A stretch of 64,000 nucleotides of DNA from an uncultured Lachnospiraceae bacterium. GTDB taxonomy: Bacteria; Bacillota; Clostridia; Lachnospirales; Lachnospiraceae. The stretch spans positions 124,001-188,000 of the forward strand of contig CAJUPJ010000001.1 of assembly GCA_910588655.1 (NCBI GenBank), read 5' to 3'. This document shows, one piece after another, positions 16,491-24,688 of this stretch; the first letter of the stretch is position 1; each line of letters opens with the position of its first letter. Both the position numbers and the translations under genes were made by a program. The notes below the pieces were generated by a model. That model had not been told where the DNA came from, searched no databases, and saw only the letters and a program-made list of their open reading frames with translations.

Positions 16491-17123
16491 TTATTGGTTT
16501 GATATTGAACAGTACAGCATATTAAAACCATACTCTAAAAACTGGCTTTTAGACAGCCCCATTAAATTCTTTATATATTCCTCTTTATTAGTGGCAAGTT
16601 GTATAATGCCAGACAGCATGCCCCAGAAATTAAAGATTGCAGGCATAATTTCCAGGTTGTCCCGCAAATCACCTTTTTCAATTCCAGATATTAAAAAATC
16701 TTTTAACTTTCCATTTATTTTCTCACCTATATGGTAAGTTTCTTTTTCCTCTGGCAAATAATCCTGGCTTTCAAAATTAATATTGATTTTATCAAGTACC
16801 ATTTTAAAATAAAAAGGAAATTCCTCCTGGTAGCGGACTAATCCATTACATATTAAATCATATTTTGTTCTGGTAGTTTCCTGCTGTTCTAATGCAGAAG
16901 AAATATAGCCATAAAGCTTTTTCATACTGTCCAGTACCAGAATACCTGTAATTTCTTCCTTATTTTTAAAGTATACATATAAAGTTGCTTTACTATATCC
17001 AGCTGCTTTTGCAATATCATCCATAGAAGTTGCAGCAATTCCTTTTTCCATAAACAATACAGATGCAGCAGCAGCGATTTTTTCCCTGTGTGCACTTCTA
17101 GGCTCTTTCTTTCTGCGTCCCAT
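16491..17123 (-). CDS. TetR-family transcriptional repressor
   Basis: 210 residues. Residues 10-58 form the TetR helix-turn-helix (HREKIAAAASVLFMEKGIAATSMDDIAKAAGYSKATLYVYFKNKEEI), with a helical ligand-binding domain behind it. The ligand is unknown. A palindrome TAATTAAACC-TTG-GGGTTAATTA (17141-17163) directly upstream is the likely autoregulatory operator. Its probable target, a divergent ABC exporter, is now only a relic (17566-18507), so the regulator may be orphaned. Confidence 0.92.
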   Translation of the reverse strand: MGRRKKEPRSAHREKIAAAASVLFMEKGIAATSMDDIAKAAGYSKATLYVYFKNKEEITGILVLDSMKKLYGYISSALEQQETTRTKYDLICNGLVRYQEEFPFYFKMVLDKININFESQDYLPEEKETYHIGEKINGKLKDFLISGIEKGDLRDNLEIMPAIFNFWGMLSGIIQLATNKEEYIKNLMGLSKSQFLEYGFNMLYCSISNQ

Positions 17124-17140
17124 ATCCTGCCTCCAGTCAT

Positions 17141-17163
17141 TAATTAAACCTTGGGGTTAATTA
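17141..17163. promoter_or_regulatory. Probable TetR operator
   Basis: Near-perfect inverted repeat of 10-base arms, one mismatch, around TTG. It sits 18 bp upstream of the TetR start codon, the usual place for autoregulation. Another dyad, ACTATCT-N11-AGATAGT (17390-17414), lies closer to the exporter relic and may be a second site. Confidence 0.55.
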
Positions 17164-17205
17164 TAGATGCCATAAAAGGGGTTGTCAATAAAATAAATAT
17201 TATAA

Positions 17206-17390
17206 TTTTTTGTCTGTGGATGGTGGACGTAAGGTTTCATGGAGTTCCACTAAATTAGTCCATGACAGAAAGCATGCCGCTATGTTACAATGACATTATA
17301 ATGTAGCGGAAATGTACCACTGTATGGAATATTCTGGCTCTGGCACACAAAACCATCCGTTCATCAAAAACAAAAGATAACTGTAAATTA
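17206..17390 (+). repeat. Degenerate copy of the dispersed hairpin element (copy E)
   Basis: Weakly conserved. The right arm is clear (GGAATATTCTGGCTCTGGCAC then AGATAACTGTAAATTA), and a shortened core keeps GTAGC-GGAA-ATGTACCAC. The left terminal repeat is eroded, but GGATGGTGGACGTAAGG and GAGTTCCACTAAATTA match other left arms. Confidence 0.6.
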
Positions 17391-17426
17391 CTATCTATTG
17401 TATAGACAGATAGTATATAGGCTTTA

Positions 17427-17543
17427 TTATAACCAGTATAACTAGTTGATTGAAAGATGTTTTTTCATATATTAAAATAAATATACAGGTTATATGTAAG
17501 CAGCTTAGTAATTTAGTGTTTTTTGTATCTATGCTGGTTATAA
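17427..17543. repeat. Widely spaced inverted repeat upstream of the exporter relic
   Basis: TTATAACCAG (17427-17436) and CTGGTTATAA (17534-17543) are perfect 10-bp inverted arms about 97 bp apart. The stretch between holds no gene. It could be paired regulator sites or chance. Confidence 0.3.
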
Positions 17544-17565
17544 ACTTTTATAGGGAGTGATTAGA

Positions 17566-17969
17566 ATGAGCTACTTGATAGACGGGGTAAATATACAGGA
17601 TTTTTGCCGTTATAATTATACGGTTAAAGAAAATATTATTATTTCCAGCCTGGGAAGGAAAGACCATCCTGCTGGAATGCAGATTGCAGCAAAGGAGGCA
17701 GGGCTGGCATATGTATCTGGGATGAACCAGCCGCCGCAATGGACGCTTTGGCTGAAAGCTGTCTGTACAGGGACTTTTTGAATAAACGCAACAGCAAATG
17801 TGCCAATATATTTGTAACACACCGTCTGGGTGCAGCGGCAAGTGCAGATGAAATATATGTTATGGAGAACGGGCGGTTTGTGGAGCAGGGAAGCCATGTA
17901 CAGTTAATGCAGAAAACAGACGGGCTTTACCGCAGGATGTTCCAGGCACAGAAAGGAATGTATGAATGA
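17566..17969 (+). pseudogene. Relic of an ABC exporter ATP-binding domain
   Basis: Two open pieces in different frames match one ABC ATPase of the peptide/bacteriocin exporter type. The first reads SYLIDGVNIQDFCRYNYTVKENIIISSLGRKDHP up to GLAYVSGM. The second reads EPAAAMDALAESCLYRDF and continues through VTHRLGAAASADEIYVMENGRFVEQGSHVQLM. The Walker A, the segment between DGVNIQ and the Q-loop, and the whole LSGGQ signature with the first half of Walker B are missing. The gene therefore has several internal deletions plus a frame change and cannot work. An RBS (AGGGAG) is still present at the front. Confidence 0.75.
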
Positions 17970-18507
17970 AAAATATAATAAGAATTTTAAAATTAGTAAT
18001 TCCCATTGTTCCGCTAAGGATGGCAGTTTAACACAAGGTTTTTCATTATTCTATTATATAAAACCAGTTTTATTGCTAATTGGTGTATATATGCTTCTTA
18101 AACTGTTTGGGCTGGTTTCAAAACAGTATATGGAATTTGGATATTTCAGGTACGTTTTTATGGGGTTAGATGCCATAATACATGAAAAAAGTGCGCAGAT
18201 TTCTTTGGAATATTATGATTGTACGAAGTATTACCAGATTGTGCAAAATGCAAAGCGGGCATCAATGTTTCTGGTATTTACCACTAATTTGTCAGTGTTG
18301 TCACTGGTTCTGGTTTGTAATTTACTGTCTGTTGGAGGTTATCTGGATTCTATAAATCCATTGTTAATTATTTTTGTTGTACTTGCCAGTGCTCCTGTTA
18401 TTATAGAGAAATTATGGGATGCAAAATACCATTCTGGTATTCTTAAAGATTTGGCACAGCCGTTACGCAGAAAGGATTATGCATTTAACAGCCCCGCTGG
18501 ATTGTAA
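17962..18507 (+). pseudogene. Truncated ABC exporter membrane domain
   Basis: 181 residues, starting inside the last codons of the preceding relic (ATGAATGA). It contains four hydrophobic stretches (about 28-48, 98-115, 119-140 and near 130-145) and the coupling-helix-like ISLEYYDCTKYYQIVQNAKRA, as in the N-terminal half of an exporter half-transporter. It stops where the fourth helix should continue, with no ATPase domain, so it is a decayed partner of the upstream relic. The stop lies inside a strong hairpin. Confidence 0.6.
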
Positions 18508-18519
18508 CAGCGGGGCTGT
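18488..18519. terminator. Strong GC-rich hairpin between convergent genes
   Basis: Perfect 12-bp stem ACAGCCCCGCTG / CAGCGGGGCTGT with an eight-base loop. The following T-runs are weak on both strands. It lies between the exporter relic (plus) and the GH5 gene (minus) and could serve both. Confidence 0.55.
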
Positions 18520-18570
18520 AAGTTTATAAAACTTTTTAAAGAATTATATTAAATGAATATACAATGCTAA

Positions 18571-21500
18571 TTATTTAAAGTTTTTATAAGAGGTTTTCTT
18601 TAATAAGTTTTTATTAGCTTTGCTTGAAGTACCTTTTACAGTAATTGTGTTCTTGCATCCTTTAAATGCATTTTTAGATACTTTGGTTAATTTTGCTTTT
18701 AATGTAAGTGTGTTTAACTTCTTGCAGTTCTGGAATGCAAGGTCAGGAATATTTTTAATATTCTTGTTTAATGTAATTGCTGTTGCTTTTGCGCCAGCAA
18801 ATGCTTTCTTACCAATTGTCTTAACTGCATAATCTTCTTCGTCGCTGCCTTCTACAGTTGCACCAGCATTAAGCTTCTTAGCAGAAAGCCCTTTCTTAGA
18901 TAATCCTGTTAATGTAACAACACCATCTGTAGAGTCTGTAGCTGCTTTTGTAACTTTATACTTAAAGTTGCCTGCTGTAAATGTATCTCCTTTTGCAAGC
19001 CTGTTGCTGTCTTCTTCAGAAGGTTTCTGTGTTTCTTCTGGAGCTGGCTCATCTGTACTTGTATCAGAAATCTTTTTGCCAGTTTCCTGGTTAATGTATT
19101 CACCGCTTGCGATATCAGCAAGTGCCTGGCTTAAACCATTAATCTTAAATGTGATTTCCATGCTTTTTGAAGGAAGTTTGATTTTTTCATTTTCATTTGC
19201 TTCAGCTAATGGATAAGCATCTTTGCCATACACATTTACAAACATAAAGTTATAATACTTGTCATCACTCTTTACTATAAGCTCTACTGGTGCATCATTT
19301 ACTGCTGCGCCATCTATTTTAAGGGTAGCATCTGTAACAGTAATTCCAGGATAGAGGTCTTTCTGTATGTCAGTAGCAATACTAAGCATCTGGAATTTAT
19401 TTGCTCCTGAAAGGTCAATACCTTCAATGGCAACTGTATATTCACCATCAGCAGTAATATGCACATCTGTTACCTTTGCATCTGTAGTAACTTCAGCACC
19501 GCCTGCCTGTATATACTCCCAGCTGTGGTTGTTAGTTGATAAATTCTTCTGTGGTGCATAAGCATTACGGTAATCCCAGTTACTTGTCTGGAATCCAGCA
19601 TATGCGTGTATACCAGGGTTGCCCCATAAAGCACCATCAATGTATCCTGGTACATTAAGGACAGGAGTGCTTGCTGATTCAGAAATCTTTTTGCCAGTTT
19701 CCTGGTTAATGTATTCACCGCTTGTAACATCTGCAAGTGCTGTACTTAAGCCATTAATTTTAAAAGTAATTTCCATGCTCTTTGCAGGGATTTTAAGCTT
19801 TTCATTTTTATTAACATCTGCTAATGGGTAAGCATCCTTGCCCCATGTATTAACAAGCATAAAGTTATAATACTTTTCATCATCTTTTGCTATTGGTGTA
19901 ACAGGTGCTTCTGTAACTACTTCGCCATCTGCTTTAAGAGTAGCATCTGTAACAGTAATTCCAGGATAAAGCTCTTTATCAATATCTGTAGCAATACTAA
20001 GCATATTGAAAGAGTTAGCAGCTGAAAGGTCAATACCCTCAACAGAAACAGTGTATTCGCCATCTGCTGTAATATGTACGTCTGTTACTTTAGTATTTGC
20101 AGCAGTAACTTCGCTTCCGCCTGCCTGCACATATTCCCAGCTGTGCTCGTTGTTGCCAAGGTTTTTCTGTGGTTTGTAAGAGTTACGGTAATCCCAGCTT
20201 GCTGTCTGGTAAGCAAGGTATGCATGGATACCAGGAGTGCCCCATAAAGTGCCATCAAGGTATTCTGGTACTTCAGCAACAGTGCCGCCTGGTGCAGTTG
20301 TTGTACTGCCTGTATTTCTCTCTGCACTAGTATCGCCTTTTGCATCATTTACTGTATTAAAGAAAACAGCAATATCTTTATAAGCGATAGCTGGCTTTTC
20401 ACGGTCAAATAAAGCGCCTGTGTCCCAAAGGACTGGAACAGCATGGTATTTTGCTGATTCTGTAAATGTATCATTAAACCACTGTGTTACGCTTCCTGTA
20501 ACACCAGAAGGGTTGCAGACACCACATTCACCAATAATAACAGCATAGCCGTCATTAGAGAACCTTTCAAGCATCTTGAAATATGCTACAGTTGCTTCCT
20601 GGTCTGCTATAGTATAGTCACCAGCACCATTATCACCGCAGAAATCCCAAGGTGTATAATAGTGTACAGATACAAACAGTTTATTTTTGCCATTTTCTGC
20701 TATATCTGCTGGCATAACAAATCTTGTATCAAAAGTTTTTTCAATATCTGTATTATATCCAGCTATAAGCAAGTGCCTGTTAGTGTTATTGCCGCCTGAT
20801 TTACGTACGATATCTACAAATTTCTGGTTAATCTCATTTGTTGTCTTATAACATTCATCAGTTGTAAGATTACCAGAAACTGTTTCAATATCAGCGCCTG
20901 CATTGTTTGGTTTGCAATATCCTTTTGCAGGACCGTTTATGCAGATTGCATCATTAAGACGGTCACCAAGTTCTTCATTAGCACCTTCAAATATAAGGTG
21001 GTCTGAGTAATCTTTAAAACGTTCACAAATCTGTGTCCAGTACTTTTCATATCTGGTCCATGCTGCTTTACGTGTTTCTTCATCTGCTACTTTATTGCCG
21101 TCAGCATCTTTCTTGCATGCACCAAACTGTCCCCACCACTGGTTATCCCAATGGTCGTTAATAATAACATACATACCATTGTCAAGGGCATAGTTTACAA
21201 CTTCTTCAACCCTGTCAAAGAGCTCAGTACGGATATTGTAATTACCATCATCAATGTCACCATTAGACCATGCTACAGGAATACGTACTGTATTAATGCC
21301 ATAGCTATGTAATAAATCAACATATTCACGTGTAACTACATGTGAAGAATCAGGAGCATCCCATGCTTTGTCGAAATCTGTACCATTAAGGTTCTTCTTG
21401 TTTTCTACAAGATGGATTGCTTCCAGAGTATTTCCAATGTTAATGCCCATGCCCATTTCTGTATCAGCAAGCTGCTGTGCAGTCATTTCTTTACGCATAG

Positions 21501-21756
21501 TGCCATTATCTTTTACTTTAATTGTACTTCCGTTAGAAAGGGTAACTGTGTGTTCCTCACCAATATTTGATTTGTCATTCCATTTCATCCGTAAACTAAT
21601 ATCTTCTGCACCAAGAATTTTAGTAAGTACAGTATTCTTGTCTTCTTCAGCAGACACCTTCTGGCTGTCTGCCAGGGCAAAAATACCACTGGATGGTACA
21701 ACCAGGGCAAAAGACATCAGGCCAGCTAAAATCTTTTTCTGTAATCCACGTCTCAT
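18571..21756 (-). CDS. Secreted multidomain GH5 endoglucanase with tandem CBM65-like modules
   Basis: 1061 residues. A signal peptide (1 to about 30) is followed by a GH5 domain (about 85-475) with acid/base E261 in FEGANEE, nucleophile E410 in IIGECG, H365/Y366 and the RIPVAW strand. Two near-identical modules follow (about 496-692 and 703-897), each starting GTLWGTPGIHAYLAYQTASWDYRN or similar and ending INQETGKKIS. They resemble CBM65, known from an E. cellulosolvens GH5 enzyme that binds beta-glucan and xyloglucan; this match is from memory and unconfirmed. An acidic linker leads to a C-terminal BspA-like leucine-rich domain (about 921-1061). It should cut beta-1,4-glucan or xyloglucan outside the cell. 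AAGGAGG precedes the ATG. Confidence 0.9.
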   Translation of the reverse strand: MRRGLQKKILAGLMSFALVVPSSGIFALADSQKVSAEEDKNTVLTKILGAEDISLRMKWNDKSNIGEEHTVTLSNGSTIKVKDNGTMRKEMTAQQLADTEMGMGINIGNTLEAIHLVENKKNLNGTDFDKAWDAPDSSHVVTREYVDLLHSYGINTVRIPVAWSNGDIDDGNYNIRTELFDRVEEVVNYALDNGMYVIINDHWDNQWWGQFGACKKDADGNKVADEETRKAAWTRYEKYWTQICERFKDYSDHLIFEGANEELGDRLNDAICINGPAKGYCKPNNAGADIETVSGNLTTDECYKTTNEINQKFVDIVRKSGGNNTNRHLLIAGYNTDIEKTFDTRFVMPADIAENGKNKLFVSVHYYTPWDFCGDNGAGDYTIADQEATVAYFKMLERFSNDGYAVIIGECGVCNPSGVTGSVTQWFNDTFTESAKYHAVPVLWDTGALFDREKPAIAYKDIAVFFNTVNDAKGDTSAERNTGSTTTAPGGTVAEVPEYLDGTLWGTPGIHAYLAYQTASWDYRNSYKPQKNLGNNEHSWEYVQAGGSEVTAANTKVTDVHITADGEYTVSVEGIDLSAANSFNMLSIATDIDKELYPGITVTDATLKADGEVVTEAPVTPIAKDDEKYYNFMLVNTWGKDAYPLADVNKNEKLKIPAKSMEITFKINGLSTALADVTSGEYINQETGKKISESASTPVLNVPGYIDGALWGNPGIHAYAGFQTSNWDYRNAYAPQKNLSTNNHSWEYIQAGGAEVTTDAKVTDVHITADGEYTVAIEGIDLSGANKFQMLSIATDIQKDLYPGITVTDATLKIDGAAVNDAPVELIVKSDDKYYNFMFVNVYGKDAYPLAEANENEKIKLPSKSMEITFKINGLSQALADIASGEYINQETGKKISDTSTDEPAPEETQKPSEEDSNRLAKGDTFTAGNFKYKVTKAATDSTDGVVTLTGLSKKGLSAKKLNAGATVEGSDEEDYAVKTIGKKAFAGAKATAITLNKNIKNIPDLAFQNCKKLNTLTLKAKLTKVSKNAFKGCKNTITVKGTSSKANKNLLKKTSYKNFK

Positions 21757-21900
21757 TAAACTTCCTCCTTATTATTGTTTTTGTATATTACTTACAAATA
21801 ACCAGATGGATACTTGTAAATTTATTATACAAAAAAGACAAAAATTGTAGTACATGAATAATTATCAATAAAAAGCCTTAATTTTTCGTGATTTAATTAT

Positions 21901-21952
21901 TTGACAAGCTGGATTTAATGTATTATACTACCATACAAGTCCGATTTCGGAC
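21901..21952 (+). promoter_or_regulatory. Sigma-A promoter and palindromic operator of the marR-MATE operon
   Basis: TTGACA (21901-21906), a 17-bp spacer and TATACT (21924-21929) make a near-consensus promoter. A palindrome GTCCGA-TT-TCGGAC (21939-21952) lies where transcription should start, a classic place for MarR-type autorepression. GGAAGGAGG and the ATG follow within 30 bp. Confidence 0.8.
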
Positions 21953-21980
21953 GATAGCATAATATGGAAGGAGGCACTAA

Positions 21981-22451
21981 ATGGAAGGAAAAGACCAGGA
22001 TACAGAAGATAACAACAGGATTATTAACAAAAAACTTTCAGAGTATAACAGCATTATCAAGGAAAATGAAGGGATTTACCACAGGGTTGCAAAAAAGAAC
22101 GGGCTTTCTGATGGTGCTTTCTGGATATTGTATATGATGTGTGAAGAAGAGGGAAAACTTACACAAAGTGCGGTTTGTGATACATTCTGCCAGCCTAAGC
22201 AGACTGTAAATTCTGCAATAAAAAAACTGGAGCAGGAAGGCTTTGTGGAATTAGAAACAGTAGCCGGCAGCCATGGAAAACATATTAATTTTACACAAAA
22301 AGGATGGAAATTTGCAGAAGATACAATTTTTAAAATTATTGCAAGCGAACAGAAAGCCCTTGATGGTTTAACCTTAAAAGAACAGAAGGAATTTTTCCGT
22401 TTATTCCGTAAGTTTACAAAGCTGTTAAAAGAAAACATGGAAGAAATATAA
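21981..22451 (+). CDS. MarR-family transcriptional regulator
   Basis: 156 residues. The winged helix spans about 45-110 (FWILYMMCEEEGKLTQSAVCDTFCQPKQTVNSAIKKLEQEGFVELET followed by a GSHGKHINFTQKG wing). It precedes a MATE efflux gene by 22 bp and most likely represses both until an inducer binds. The palindrome just upstream is the expected operator. The inducing compound is unknown. Confidence 0.93.
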   Translation: MEGKDQDTEDNNRIINKKLSEYNSIIKENEGIYHRVAKKNGLSDGAFWILYMMCEEEGKLTQSAVCDTFCQPKQTVNSAIKKLEQEGFVELETVAGSHGKHINFTQKGWKFAEDTIFKIIASEQKALDGLTLKEQKEFFRLFRKFTKLLKENMEEI

Positions 22452-22473
22452 TGTTGGCTTAAGGAGGGGTAAA

Positions 22474-23805
22474 ATGGGTATACAATTATCAGACAGGTTT
22501 ACATTAAAGAAATTACTGCGCTTTTGTTTTCCGCCAATTGTAATGATGGTTTTCACTTCAATTTATGGCGTAGTGGACGGGCTGTTTGTATCTAACTTTG
22601 TTGGCAAAGTGCCATTTGCGGCAGTAAACCTGGTTATGCCGTTTATTATGGTAATTGGCGGAATAGGTTTTATGATTGGCACTGGAGGAAGTGCACTTGT
22701 CGCTAAAACAGCAGGTGAGGGTGATAAGGTTAATGCAAACCGTTATTTTACAATGATGATAAAGCTTACAATTATTTTAGGAGTTACTTTTTCTGTTATA
22801 GGTATTATTTTTATAAAGCAGATAGCAATAATGCTTGGGGCAACTGATGCGATGCTTGGCGACTGTGTTATATATGGAAGGATTGCATTATTGTTTAATA
22901 CAGTTTTTATGCTTCAGAGTGTGTTCCAGACATTCCTTACAACAGCCGAAAAGCCAGAACTGGGATTAATAACAACAGTTTCAGCTGGCGTTACCAATAT
23001 GGTGCTTGATGCATTATTTGTAGGTGTTTTCAGGTGGGGTGTTGCAGGTGCAGCATTTGCTACAGGCATAAGTGAATGTGTGGGTGGTGCTATTCCATTA
23101 ATTTATTTCCTGCGTCCTAACAGCAGCCTTTTGCAGCTTGTCAGGACAAGGTTTGAAGCAAGGGTATTAATAAAGGCATGTACAAATGGTTCTTCTGAGC
23201 TTATGTCAAGCATATCTTCATCATTTGTAAGTATGCTTTATAACTTCCAGCTTCTTAAATTTGCTGGGGAAGACGGTGTAGCAGTTTATGGCGTGCTTAT
23301 GTATATACAGTTTATATTTATAGCAATATTTATCGGTTATACAATCGGGACATCGCCAATAGCAGGATATAATTATGGTGCTAAGAACCATAAAGAACTG
23401 AAAAGCCTGTTAAAAAAGAGCTGGCTGCTTATGCTGGCAGCAGGGATTATTATGATGTGCCTTGCGCAGGTGCTTGCATATCCGCTTGCAAAGATTTTTA
23501 CAGGATATGATGCAGAGCTTTTTGAGATGACAAGACATGCTTTCAGGATATTTTCATTTTCATTTATCCTGGCAGGAATAAATATCTTTACATCTTCATT
23601 TTTTACAGCATTAAATAATGGTGCTATTTCAGCAGCAGTTTCATTTTTGCGTACACTGGTGTTCCAGACTGCTTCTGTACTGCTGCTTCCATTAATATTT
23701 AAGCTGGATGGCATATGGTGTGCAAATGTGGTTGCAGAGGTATTTGCATTTATAATATCACAGACCTTGCTTTTTATTAACAGAAAGAAGTACCACTATA
23801 TGTAA
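22474..23805 (+). CDS. MATE-family multidrug/cation antiporter
   Basis: 443 residues with twelve predicted membrane helices. The N-terminal half shows the MATE pattern FCFPPIVMMVFTSIYGVVDGLFVSNFVG with MIGTGGSALVAKTAGEG, and the second half repeats the fold (PIAGYNYGAKNHKELK). The family exports cationic drugs and metabolites using Na+ or H+ gradients. It has GGAGGGG at its start and forms an operon with the MarR gene. The substrate is not evident. Confidence 0.93.
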   Translation: MGIQLSDRFTLKKLLRFCFPPIVMMVFTSIYGVVDGLFVSNFVGKVPFAAVNLVMPFIMVIGGIGFMIGTGGSALVAKTAGEGDKVNANRYFTMMIKLTIILGVTFSVIGIIFIKQIAIMLGATDAMLGDCVIYGRIALLFNTVFMLQSVFQTFLTTAEKPELGLITTVSAGVTNMVLDALFVGVFRWGVAGAAFATGISECVGGAIPLIYFLRPNSSLLQLVRTRFEARVLIKACTNGSSELMSSISSSFVSMLYNFQLLKFAGEDGVAVYGVLMYIQFIFIAIFIGYTIGTSPIAGYNYGAKNHKELKSLLKKSWLLMLAAGIIMMCLAQVLAYPLAKIFTGYDAELFEMTRHAFRIFSFSFILAGINIFTSSFFTALNNGAISAAVSFLRTLVFQTASVLLLPLIFKLDGIWCANVVAEVFAFIISQTLLFINRKKYHYM

Positions 23806-23836
23806 TATATTATATATTAAGTACCAGAAAGTAAAT

Positions 23837-23872
23837 AACCCCAGGAAAATATATGGTATTCCTGGGGTTAAA
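23837..23872. terminator. Hairpin between convergent genes
   Basis: AACCCCAGGAA / TTCCTGGGGTT stem around ATATATGGTA. It separates the MATE gene from the convergent gene ending at 23868. T-runs are weak (TTATTTACTTTC on the minus strand), so it may act as a bidirectional terminator of modest strength. Confidence 0.5.
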
Positions 23873-24323
23873 ATGGCATACAGCGGTATATTCCAAGGTG
23901 AAGGCTGTCAAACTCATCTTTTCCACGTTCCCTGTATACGCCAATATCTTTTAAAAGCTGGTTAATAATACCATTACTGCATACAGGCCCGGTAACGGTC
24001 TTTCCGTTTACAAATAAAACACCTGCCTGTGTTCCATAACCTCCTGCATAGTCTGTTTCAATATAAACTAACTGTGAATGGAAGGAGTAGTGTTTAAGCA
24101 AATGTACAACAGGTGTTGTATAACAAACCATATCTTCAAAATCTTCAATCTTTTCCATATTTTCATCTTCTAAGAGTTCTTCAATATCATCATAAAGTGC
24201 GTCTGTTAAAAAAAGCAGGCTGTATCCCTGTGGAAGTTCCCTGGTTTGTGCTTTTACCCAGTCACCGGCTATTTTTTCTATAATATCTTTCTTTCCGATA
24301 ATCGCTTGTATCATATGTCCCAT
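23868..24323 (-). CDS. Conserved hypothetical cytoplasmic protein
   Basis: 151 residues, not recognised. It has no signal peptide or membrane helix. The first half is rich in acidic residues (DDIEELLEDENMEKIEDFEDM), and the second half has a compact pattern VYIETDYAGGYGTQAGVLFVNGKTV. Composition and codon use match its neighbours, and AGAGGGCAG precedes the ATG, so it is likely a real gene. It stands alone between the MATE gene and an amidohydrolase relic. Confidence 0.65.
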   Translation of the reverse strand: MGHMIQAIIGKKDIIEKIAGDWVKAQTRELPQGYSLLFLTDALYDDIEELLEDENMEKIEDFEDMVCYTTPVVHLLKHYSFHSQLVYIETDYAGGYGTQAGVLFVNGKTVTGPVCSNGIINQLLKDIGVYRERGKDEFDSLHLGIYRCMPF

Positions 24324-24369
24324 ATATCTGCCCTCTGTATTTTACTTATAAATATTTTGCCTGTAATAT

Positions 24370-24585
24370 ATGGATATTTGGTTTATGTATAGTATAGCAA
24401 ATATAAAAGAGTGGTACAAGGGCAAAGACCAGTGGCTTGTACTTGATAAAGCGGCTACAGTGGAAGAAGCCATTGAATTGTTAAAACAATATAATATATA
24501 TTTTTCTGGAGATACCGGGTGCTATTATTTAATTGCTGATGCAATAAGACCGCCACAGAAAGAACCTTGTTTAAGAAAAATTTGA
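24370..24585 (+). pseudogene. Fragment resembling a linear amide C-N hydrolase
   Basis: 71 codons. The piece QWLVLDKAATVEEAIELLKQYNIYFSGDTGCYYLIADA resembles the middle of choloylglycine hydrolase / C45-type linear amide C-N hydrolases, where LDxAxxVxEAIxLLxxYNI and YxLIADAxG recur. The N-terminal nucleophile cysteine and most of the fold are missing, and no ribosome binding site is visible. It is best read as a relic. The family match is from pattern memory and should be checked by profile search. Confidence 0.45.
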
Positions 24586-24688
24586 TAGAAATATGAGTGT
24601 GATTGTGGTATTCTATTAGCGGTACAAACCGGGATTTACCGGGAAGCAAATAAAGCAGAAAATAAGTGTTTAGGAGAATATTGTAAAT

